Below, piece by piece: positions 1-5,167 of a stretch of DNA of 7,677 bases (its first letter is position 1; every line of letters begins with the position of its first letter). The notes beneath the pieces were generated by a model. It had not been told where the DNA came from, did no database searches, and was given only the letters and a program-made list of their open reading frames with translations. The DNA lies in the NCBI GenBank assembly GCA_002413095.1, contig DHWI01000180.1:1004-8680 (forward strand). Reading direction: 5' to 3'. The stretch is from Thermoleophilia bacterium UBA5186. GTDB taxonomy: Bacteria; Actinomycetota; Thermoleophilia; Gaiellales; Gaiellaceae. Position numbers and translations under genes: made by a program.

Positions 1-272
1 GCGAAGCTGCGGAACGACGTCTCCTTGTCGGCCCGGAAGTCGCGGACCGCCTTGTAGAGACCGATCAGACCTTCCTGGATCAGGTCTTCGGAGTCGCCGC
101 CGGCGAGGAAGTACGAGCTCGCCTTGAGCCGGACGAAGCCGGTGTAGCGGCGGATCAGAAAGTCGAGCGCGGACGAATCCCCGTTCCGCGCACGCATGAT
201 GAGCTGTAGATCCTCAAGCTCGCGTTGAGTCTTCTGAGCGGTTTGAGCGGCGGTCATGGGACGGGCGGCCAT
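1..272 (-). CDS. sigH: SigH-type RNA polymerase sigma-70 family factor (N-terminal part, cut by window edge)
   Basis: Directs RNA polymerase core to a subset of promoters. Ninety codons are visible. After a short N-terminal tail, residues 25 to 90 form sigma-70 region 2. The stretch around residues 54-80 (YFLAGGDSEDLIQEGLIGLY, then KAVRDFR) closely resembles Bacillus subtilis SigH (YFLVGADREDIVQEGMIGLYKAIRDFR, from memory), and is followed by the region 2.3/2.4 start (DKETSFRSFA). Regions 3 and 4 lie outside the window. The ATG at 272 is chosen because GGAG at 282-279 sits 6 bases upstream; the in-frame ATG at 257 has no such site. It follows rlmB and a rae1-like gene, the same order as in Bacillus, which supports the SigH subfamily. 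In Bacillus SigH acts in stationary phase and early sporulation; that role is not shown here. The gene has its own upstream region with candidate promoters and a LexA-type box, so it may be expressed apart from the operon before it. Confidence 0.9.
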   Translation of the reverse strand, partial: MAARPMTAAQTAQKTQRELEDLQLIMRARNGDSSALDFLIRRYTGFVRLKASSYFLAGGDSEDLIQEGLIGLYKAVRDFRADKETSFRSF

Positions 273-278
273 GGCTCA

Positions 279-282
279 CTCC
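279..282 (-). promoter_or_regulatory. Shine-Dalgarno site of sigH
   Basis: GGAG read on the minus strand, 6 bases before the ATG at 272. It decides between the two in-frame ATG codons (272 and 257). Confidence 0.7.
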
Positions 283-356
283 GGGGGATTTGCGGGAGGT
301 TCCCGACTCGGTTGCCTCTTGCATCCGGTCGAAGACTCACCCTGAGGTTGAGGGAG

Positions 357-385
357 AAGATAGCAAGGGGTCCATGCATTTACAA
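357..385 (-). promoter_or_regulatory. Candidate sigH promoter P2 (TTGTAA-N17-TATCTT)
   Basis: On the minus strand a -35-like TTGTAA (385-380) and a -10-like TATCTT (362-357) are separated by exactly 17 bases. Each matches the vegetative consensus at 4 of 6 positions. Transcription would start near position 350, leaving a leader of about 80 bases before the sigH ATG. The -35 lies in the loop of the inverted repeat at 368-403. The assignment is by eye only. Confidence 0.4.
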
Positions 386-403
386 GTCCTTTGCAATGGA
401 CCC
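368..403. repeat. Inverted repeat / possible operator or leader hairpin upstream of sigH
   Basis: GGGTCCAT (368-375) and ATGGACCC (396-403) are perfect 8-base complements. The pairing continues inward with GCA (376-378) and TGC (392-394) after one unpaired A (395), leaving a 13-base AT-rich loop. No T-run follows on the minus strand, only a pyrimidine-rich stretch, so it is a poor classical terminator. It overlaps the -35 of P2 and would lie at the 5' end of a transcript from P1. It could be an operator, an RNA hairpin, or a terminator for the upstream operon. Confidence 0.5.
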
Positions 404-432
404 AGTATGTTACGAACGTGTGTTCGGGTCAG
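404..432 (-). promoter_or_regulatory. Candidate sigH promoter P1 (CTGACC-N17-CATACT)
   Basis: On the minus strand CTGACC (432-427) and CATACT (409-404) are 17 bases apart and each matches the -35 and -10 consensus at 4 of 6 positions. The -35 overlaps the stop codon of the upstream nuclease gene. The spacer holds a perfect LexA-type box (413-426), which fits repression by steric block. Weak by itself; the combination with the box is what makes it plausible. Confidence 0.35.
413..426. promoter_or_regulatory. LexA (SOS) box, CGAAC-N4-GTTCG
   Basis: The sequence CGAACGTGTGTTCG is a perfect palindrome in its two 5-base arms. It fits the Bacillus DinR/LexA box CGAACRNRYGTTCG at every fixed position, and the core of the mycobacterial box TCGAAC-N4-GTTCGA. 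It lies in an intergenic region of 156 bases, 141 bases before the sigH ATG, between the -35 and -10 of candidate promoter P1. I found no second copy in the window by eye. Whether this organism's LexA uses this box is not known from the window. Confidence 0.55.
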
Positions 433-872
433 CTTTCGCCGCGACGCAGTCGCTCGAGCTTCGCGGCGGTCTCGTCGTCGAGGCGGCCGCTCAGCCCGTG
501 CGGCCGTTCGGGCTCGACGCGCGCGTCGTCGCCGGCGGGCGCCAGCTCGCGCAGGAAGTTCTGTGATGTCACCCAGCGGACGCCCTGTCCTGCCGTCCCC
601 CGCACGACGTTGTCGGACGAGACGAGCGTCACCGCGCGCTTCGCGCGATTGTCCGCGGCGAGACGCTCGAGCTCCTGGTCGGCGTGCTCGGCGTAACGAA
701 CCTCCAACGGCCCGAACGTCCCCTCGTCTCCGACGCCGTCGAAGACGACGACGCCCTGGGCGCCGCGAAGCGCGACGAAGCTCGCGAGCGCGTCGCGCAG
801 CTCGCGCACGTCCTCCCAGGGCCCGGCGTGGAGCACGTTGAACCCGTCGAACAGCCAGAGGTCGTCAGCCAC
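429..872 (-). CDS. rae1: NYN-domain ribonuclease, Rae1/YacP family
   Basis: A 147-residue PIN-like (NYN) nuclease; the Bacillus member Rae1 is a ribosome-associated enzyme that cleaves mRNA in the A site. Visible features are the N-terminal beta strand with D9-G-F-N12, VVVFD45 at the end of the second strand, the acidic A64-D65-Q-E67 segment, S85-S-D87-N, and the family stretch GTAGQGVRWVTSQNFLREL (residues 92-110). The C-terminus LERLRRGES resembles the end of Bacillus YacP. The acidic residues D9, D45, D65 and D87 are the likely metal ligands. It starts with GTG at 872, overlapping the rlmB stop by 8 bases, so translation is probably coupled; the Shine-Dalgarno signal is weak. It sits between rlmB and sigH exactly as in Bacillus. 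A ribosome-dependent function here is inferred from family and context. Confidence 0.88.
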   Translation of the reverse strand: MADDLWLFDGFNVLHAGPWEDVRELRDALASFVALRGAQGVVVFDGVGDEGTFGPLEVRYAEHADQELERLAADNRAKRAVTLVSSDNVVRGTAGQGVRWVTSQNFLRELAPAGDDARVEPERPHGLSGRLDDETAAKLERLRRGES

Positions 873-1575
873 GCTGCCGCTTCGCTTCGTACAGGAGCAA
901 CGCCGCGGCGACGCTGACGTTCAGGGACTCGACGTTCCCGGCGAGCGGGATGGACACGGCGGCGTCGCACGTGCGGCGGACGAGCGGCCGCAGGCCTTTG
1001 CCTTCGGCGCCGAACACGAAGACCGCGCCGCCGGACAGGTCGGCCTCCCACATCGTCTGGGGCGCGTCACCCGCGGCCGCGTAGACCCAGAGATCGTTGC
1101 GCTTCACCTCGGCGAGGTAGCGCGCCAGATTCGTCACGACCGCGATAGGCAGGTGCTCGACGGCACCGGCCGAGGCCCGGCAGACAGCGGGGGTGACGCG
1201 CGCGGAGCCGTGCGCGGGGACGACGACACCGGTCGCCCCGGCTCCCTCCGCACTGCGGCAGACGGCACCGAGGTTGCGGGGATCGGAAACCTGGTCGAGA
1301 CAGGCCAGGAGTGGCCGATCGCCGGCCACGAGCTCGTACGCGTCGGCGTAGGGATAGGGCTCGCAGAACGCAAGCACGCCTTGATGGTCGCGCGTGCCCG
1401 CCTCTTCGCTCAGCTCGCGCTCGGGCTTGACCTGAACTCGAGGTCGATCCGTCTCGCGGAGCCATGTCTCCGACTTCACCGCCCGCTCGGTCGCCCAGAG
1501 CTCGAGCACCTCCCGGCGGCCGCGCAGGGCCTCGCGAACGGCCCGGCGGCCGTAGACATGCTCGCGCGTCGTCAC
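865..1575 (-). CDS. rlmB: 23S rRNA (guanosine-2'-O-)-methyltransferase, TrmH/RlmB family
   Basis: SPOUT-class enzyme that moves a methyl group from S-adenosylmethionine to a ribose 2'-OH of rRNA, G2251 of 23S rRNA in E. coli. The 236 residues match the usual length. Residues 1-75 form the small substrate-binding domain (E5-HVYGRRAV at the start is typical). The three SPOUT motifs are clear: motif 1 DPRNLGAVCRSAEGAG (98-113, with N101 and catalytic R107), motif 2 FGAEGKGL (188-195, E191), and motif 3 IPLAGNVESLNVSVAAALLL (209-228, N219), which forms the knotted cofactor site. The GTG start at 1575 overlaps the cysS stop as GTGA. A related member of the family could act on another rRNA or tRNA site, but synteny with Bacillus yacO/rlmB favours RlmB. 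Confidence 0.93.
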   Translation of the reverse strand: MTTREHVYGRRAVREALRGRREVLELWATERAVKSETWLRETDRPRVQVKPERELSEEAGTRDHQGVLAFCEPYPYADAYELVAGDRPLLACLDQVSDPRNLGAVCRSAEGAGATGVVVPAHGSARVTPAVCRASAGAVEHLPIAVVTNLARYLAEVKRNDLWVYAAAGDAPQTMWEADLSGGAVFVFGAEGKGLRPLVRRTCDAAVSIPLAGNVESLNVSVAAALLLYEAKRQRG

Positions 1576-2852
1576 TTCGGAACGAGCTCGAAGCCTTCGG
1601 CGACATCGCGGACTTCCCAGCCCGCCGCAGAAATCTCTTCGCGCAGCCGGTCGGCTTCTGCGAACTCGCGCGCAGCCCGCGCTGCATGCCGCCGCCCTGC
1701 TAGTTCGACGAGGTCAGGCGGCGCAATCGCCGAGGCTGCAAGCGACCCGAGTCCGAACAGGTCGAGCCCCCACTTCAGTGACGTGGTTTGACCGCGGCGG
1801 CGCCAGTCGTGGAAAAGGGCCAGCGCCCCCGGCGTGTTGAAATCCTGCTCGAGGATTTGCGCAAGCGCGTCACGTTCTACTTCTCCTGGTTCGTACTCGA
1901 GACCGACAAAGTAGTTGCGGAACGTTTCCGCCTGCGCCGCGGTCTGCGCCATCGTCTCGTCGGAGAAGTCCAACGGCTTCGACCAGTGGCCCGTCATGAA
2001 GAAGAGCAGGACCGTCTCGCGGCCCCACCTGTCGAGCACCTCTCGCAGCGAAATCGCGTTCCCGAGCGACTTGTGCATTTCCTCACCGCGAAACCGCAGC
2101 ATTCCGTTGTGCATCCACGTCTGCGCGAAGCCGTGGCCGAGGGAGCGCGATTGCGCGATCTCGTTCTCATGGTGTGGAAAAACGAGGTCAAGACCGCCGC
2201 CATGGATTTCGAATGTCTCCCCGAGGTACTTCTCGGACATCGCTGAGCACTCGATGTGCCAGCCGGGCCGGCCGCGTCCCCACGGAGAGTCCCACGAGGT
2301 GTCCTCCCCAGGTTTGTTCGACTTCCACAGGGCGAAGTCGCGCGGGTCCTCCTTGAGGGGGTTCGGCTCCTGCTCGGCGAGCTGGTCGAGCTTCTGGTTC
2401 GACAAGCGGCCGTACTCGGGAAAGCTCCCGACACGGAAGTAGACGTCGCCCTCACGCTCGTAGGCGGACTCGCGCCGGATCAGCTCGACGATCATCGCCA
2501 TCTGGTCCGGGACGGTCTCGGCCGCCGATGGCTCGAAATCCGGCCGCCCGAGTCCGAGGTCGTCGGTGTCCTCGAGGTACCACTTGGTCGCGTTCGACGC
2601 CAGCTCGGCGCTCGCGCCCGGCGCCGCGTCGTAGATCTTGTCGTTGATGTCCGTGATGTTGATCGCGAGTTTCGTCTCATACCCCTGGAGACGCAGCCAG
2701 CGCGAAAGCCAGATCGGCAGGACGAACGGACGCGCGTTGCCGATGTGGATGCGGGTGTAGACCGTAGGACCGCAGAAGTACATCCGGATCGGCCCGGCTT
2801 CTGGCGGCGGCAGCTCCTGGAGCTGCCTGGTGTACGTGTCATAGAGCCGCAT
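1572..2852 (-). CDS. cysS: Cysteinyl-tRNA synthetase
   Basis: Class I aminoacyl-tRNA synthetase that charges tRNA-Cys in the cytosol. It has 426 residues, somewhat shorter than E. coli CysRS (461). The HIGH motif is HIGN at 36-39. The zinc ligands are all present: C27, C202 (in WHIECSAM), H227 and E231 (in FPHHENE). The KMSKS loop is unusual, reading E258-M-H-K-S, with the second lysine K261 kept and LGN following. The C-terminal helical domain is compact and ends with the usual EFAEADRLREEI-type helix (396-407) and a GFELVP tail, so the gene is complete. The ATG at 2852 has GGAGG at 2861-2857, four bases upstream, and overlaps the gltX stop by 14 bases. No cysE lies between gltX and cysS, unlike Bacillus. 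A mycothiol-ligase (MshC) identity is less likely given the synteny and the tRNA-synthetase C-terminus. Confidence 0.95.
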   Translation of the reverse strand: MRLYDTYTRQLQELPPPEAGPIRMYFCGPTVYTRIHIGNARPFVLPIWLSRWLRLQGYETKLAINITDINDKIYDAAPGASAELASNATKWYLEDTDDLGLGRPDFEPSAAETVPDQMAMIVELIRRESAYEREGDVYFRVGSFPEYGRLSNQKLDQLAEQEPNPLKEDPRDFALWKSNKPGEDTSWDSPWGRGRPGWHIECSAMSEKYLGETFEIHGGGLDLVFPHHENEIAQSRSLGHGFAQTWMHNGMLRFRGEEMHKSLGNAISLREVLDRWGRETVLLFFMTGHWSKPLDFSDETMAQTAAQAETFRNYFVGLEYEPGEVERDALAQILEQDFNTPGALALFHDWRRRGQTTSLKWGLDLFGLGSLAASAIAPPDLVELAGRRHAARAAREFAEADRLREEISAAGWEVRDVAEGFELVPK

Positions 2853-3831
2853 CGATCCTCCGCAGCGCCTCGTCGCGCGGAAGCGCGGCGATCACAGCCC
2901 AGAGCTCGGGGCCCCGGTCGCGCCCGGTGAGCGCGAGCCGCAGCGCCTTCAGGTCTCCGCCGACGGCCTTCAGCTCGCGCAGGAGCCCCCGCGGGTCGAG
3001 CGTCCCGTTCGCCGCGTTGAGCAGCTCGCGGAACCGGTCGAGCGTCGGCCTGGCCGACTCGTCGAGCCGGGCCGGCTCGGGCTCGAGGATCGCTCGCGTC
3101 GTCTCGCGCGCCTCGTTGAGGTCGCGGGCGCCGCGGAGCGCCGGGACGAGCTCGAGCGGTGCTCCCGCGCGCGCCGCAAGCTCCTCGTCGGGCAGGGCCG
3201 CGATCGCCTCGATCGCGAGCCGCTTCAGGCGGGGCAGGTCGTAGCGGACGTCGTGCCGCGGGAGACCCAGCTCGTCGAGGTACCGGCGCACAGCCTCCGC
3301 GGGAATGCCTTCGTCGCGCAGGGAGCCGACGGTCGCCCCCGGCGCGCGCTTCGACAGCTTCTTTCCGTCCTCGCCGAGGATCAGCCCGTGGTGGACGAAC
3401 TCCGGCGGCCGTGCCCCGAGCGCCGCGAACAACCGTGCCTGAACGGGCTCGTTCGGACGGTGGTCGTTGCCGCGGATCACGTGCGTGATCCCGAAGTCGA
3501 CGTCGTCGACGACGCTGGCGAGCTGGTACGTCGCGGTGCCGTCCTCACGCAGGAGGGTCACGCCGTCGAGACGATCGCCGACCGGAGCGGCGGCCTCTCG
3601 GTAGCGCTCCAGCCGCTCGCTCTGGCGCACCGGCCCCTCGTCCCACTCGATGTCCAACCAGTGAAGATCTCGCAGGATCTCCTCCTCCCCGCCGGCGACG
3701 TTCCGCGCTGGATCGGTGTCGTCGACCCGCAACAGCAACCAGTCGCCGAACGCACGGTTCGCCACCGCGCTGAGCGCGTTGCCGACGTGCAGAGAGCCCG
3801 TCGGGCTGGGAGCGAAGCGCACGCGTTTCAT
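2839..3831 (-). CDS. gltX: Glutamyl-tRNA synthetase, unusually compact form
   Basis: Class I synthetase that charges tRNA with glutamate. The 330 residues are far fewer than the usual 460-490. The start of the Rossmann fold is typical: R5-F-A7-P-S9-P-T-G, HVGN at 15-18, and VDDTDPARN at 36-44. The glutamate-site residues Y102 (TYQLASVVDD) and R120 (HVIRGNDH) and the KMSKS equivalent KLSKR (158-162) are present. From memory of Thermus GluRS, the matching residues there are Y187, R205 and about 243-247, so roughly 80 residues are missing between DDTD and TYQL. This is most of the acceptor-stem/connective domain. The C-terminal domain is also shortened but keeps the final LTG...ALPRDEALRRIDAAL helices. 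The frame is continuous, so this is not a frameshift artefact. GluQ-RS is an alternative, but that family normally lacks an anticodon-domain end, and position before cysS favours gltX. The ATG overlaps the hydrolase stop as ATGA. Confidence 0.85.
   Translation of the reverse strand: MKRVRFAPSPTGSLHVGNALSAVANRAFGDWLLLRVDDTDPARNVAGGEEEILRDLHWLDIEWDEGPVRQSERLERYREAAAPVGDRLDGVTLLREDGTATYQLASVVDDVDFGITHVIRGNDHRPNEPVQARLFAALGARPPEFVHHGLILGEDGKKLSKRAPGATVGSLRDEGIPAEAVRRYLDELGLPRHDVRYDLPRLKRLAIEAIAALPDEELAARAGAPLELVPALRGARDLNEARETTRAILEPEPARLDESARPTLDRFRELLNAANGTLDPRGLLRELKAVGGDLKALRLALTGRDRGPELWAVIAALPRDEALRRIDAAL
2857..2861 (-). promoter_or_regulatory. Strong Shine-Dalgarno site of cysS
   Basis: GGAGG on the minus strand four bases before the cysS ATG, inside the last codons of gltX. 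It is the clearest ribosome-binding site in the operon and fixes the cysS start. Confidence 0.7.
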
Positions 3832-4487
3832 GGAGCACTGATGCTACGCGAGCCCTCGAACCGTTCCAGCTCGCGCGCGACGCACCGCGCCCACGCACCG
3901 GCGCGCGGCAGCGGCACCGGGCGCCCCCAATGCGCGCGCAGCGCCATCCCGTGCACCGCACCCGGGAGCAGCGTGTACTCGCCGTCGATGCCGTGATCGC
4001 GTGCCCGCTCGAAGCCGCGGCGAGAATCGGCCGGACTCACGCCCGGGATGCCCGGCAGCGACCGGTCGAGCGACCCGTGGAGAACGGTCAGACGCCGGCC
4101 CGAGAGCGGCGCGAGGTCGAGGCGGTCCGGGATCCACGGCGCGAGCCCGAGCACCTCCTCGACGCCCGGCTCGTCCGCGACCGAGATCCCGACAGCGCCG
4201 CCCATCGAGAAGCCGAGCAGCAGAACGCGCGGGGCGCCGACCGCATGGATCGCCGCGCGCGCGTCCTCGATGCACCAATCCAGGCGCTTCCAGGACTTGA
4301 TGCGGTAACGAACCTCCGCGAAGCCGAGCTGCGGAAATCGCGGCGCGAGCCGCCGCACGAGCCACTCGAGCGACGCGCTCCACGTTCCCTCGACCTCGGC
4401 GCGCTGGCCGCCGTTCACGCAGACGACGGCGGCCCGATCAGTCGGCCCGGTGAGGCGCAACTCGGCCCCGGATGCGAGTCGCGCCAT
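3828..4487 (-). CDS. Small alpha/beta hydrolase, dienelactone-hydrolase-like
   Basis: A 219-residue serine hydrolase of unknown substrate. The nucleophile elbow is G92-F-S94-M-G-G, the acid is probably D141 (TVLHGSLDRSLP), and the base H179 (LPGAVHGM), giving the order and spacing of an alpha/beta-hydrolase triad. VVCVNGG at 21-27 is the strand and turn that usually form the oxyanion hole. No signal peptide or membrane segment is visible, so it should be cytosolic. It lies 11 bases after the gene upstream and its stop overlaps the gltX ATG by 4 bases, so it is co-transcribed with the synthetases. Nothing in the sequence ties it to tRNA chemistry. No clear Shine-Dalgarno site precedes the ATG at 4487; coupling to the preceding gene is likely. 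Confidence 0.8.
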   Translation of the reverse strand: MARLASGAELRLTGPTDRAAVVCVNGGQRAEVEGTWSASLEWLVRRLAPRFPQLGFAEVRYRIKSWKRLDWCIEDARAAIHAVGAPRVLLLGFSMGGAVGISVADEPGVEEVLGLAPWIPDRLDLAPLSGRRLTVLHGSLDRSLPGIPGVSPADSRRGFERARDHGIDGEYTLLPGAVHGMALRAHWGRPVPLPRAGAWARCVARELERFEGSRSISAP

Positions 4488-4498
4488 CGGGCGCGATG

Positions 4499-5125
4499 CT
4501 ACCCAGATGCCGACGGGTGCAAGAGCGGCACGACAGGTCGCCAGTCGGCGCGCAAGAGCTCCAGAAGCGACGGGGGCGTGACCTGCACCGCACGACCTCG
4601 TGCGGGACGCGCGCGGCGTCGGGTGTAACCGGCGGCCGTCCAGGTCAGCAAATTCGAGCCCAGCACCAGCCAGGGGACTTCGTCGACAAGGACGAACGAG
4701 CCGTCGGGTAGGTCGCCGAAAGCGGCCTCGTGCATGCGCTGAGCGCGTGTGTTCGGATCGACGCGCTCGGCGTGGAGCCGAGCGTCAATCGCGTCGGCGC
4801 CCGCGTCGCCGGGATGAAGCTCGCGCCAGATCGCGACGAGGTGGTTGTAGTCCGCACGGCGGCAGAGCGCGCAAGGCCGGTGCCCGGCCGCCAGCGCCGT
4901 CGCTTCGTCGAGGAAGAAGAGCTCGGTGAACCGGCCCGGCTGCAGCAGCGGCCGGCGCAGCCAGCCGCGAAAATCGAGCCGACAGGAGATCCAGCGCTTG
5001 CCGTTGTAGGGTCGCCGAATGCGCCCGGCCGCATCGTGGAGGCAGCCGCGGTTTCCGTAGACGAGCCCACGCCCGGGTTCCGCGACGAGCTCGCCGAGCG
5101 GCGTGACCCGGTTCTGCAACGGCAT
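4499..5125 (-). CDS. Conserved-looking protein of unknown function with Ada-like Cys motif
   Basis: A 208-residue soluble protein that I cannot assign to a named family. It begins MPLQNRVTPLGELVAEPGRG and has a GNRGC28LHD motif, a second cysteine in WISC48RLDF, and a stretch ELFFLDEATALAAGHRPC (68-85) followed by ALC88-RR. That last segment resembles the Ada/AlkA N-terminal zinc-domain signature (roughly FF...EEALAAGYRPCKRC), so C28, C48, C85 and C88 could bind a metal. The middle (95-135) is helical and charged, and residues 143-162 look like buried strands (SFVLVDEVPWLVLG). It is the first gene of the gltX-cysS operon and divergent from mutY, 42 bases apart. The ATG at 5125 has a GGA at 5134-5132. 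A role in DNA or nucleic-acid repair is only a guess from the Ada resemblance and from mutY next door. Confidence 0.8.
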   Translation of the reverse strand: MPLQNRVTPLGELVAEPGRGLVYGNRGCLHDAAGRIRRPYNGKRWISCRLDFRGWLRRPLLQPGRFTELFFLDEATALAAGHRPCALCRRADYNHLVAIWRELHPGDAGADAIDARLHAERVDPNTRAQRMHEAAFGDLPDGSFVLVDEVPWLVLGSNLLTWTAAGYTRRRARPARGRAVQVTPPSLLELLRADWRPVVPLLHPSASG

Positions 5126-5167
5126 CTTCGTTCCAGACTAGCCGCGCGCTCCACTAGGCTCGGGTCG
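5126..5167. promoter_or_regulatory. Compact divergent promoter region, operon / mutY
   Basis: Only 42 bases separate the two divergent start codons, so both promoters must lie here or inside the opposite gene. On the plus strand TAGGCT (5155-5160) fits the -10 pattern TANNNT and would start transcription at about 5167-5168, that is, at the mutY GTG (leaderless). On the minus strand TAGTCT (5140-5135) fits the same pattern and would start near 5128. No good -35 hexamer is seen for either. Low-confidence reading by eye. Confidence 0.25.

Noticed and set aside
384..392. SigH-dependent autoregulatory promoter (AAAGGACTT as a -35)
   Set aside because: The -35 resembles the Bacillus SigH consensus, but no GAAT-type -10 lies at the right distance.
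838..1791. Long plus-strand open frame of 317 codons opposite rlmB and cysS
   Set aside because: It lies antisense to two well-supported genes; its composition is that of a GC-rich shadow frame and no motif is recognisable.
2839..3831. gltX as a frameshifted or truncated pseudogene
   Set aside because: The frame is continuous, both ends of the protein match the family, active-site residues are kept, and start and stop overlap neighbouring genes in normal operon fashion.
4730..5167. Upstream extension of the mutY frame to an ATG at 4730
   Set aside because: These 146 codons are antisense to the unknown-function gene and show no MutY homology; MutY proteins begin near the GTG at 5168.
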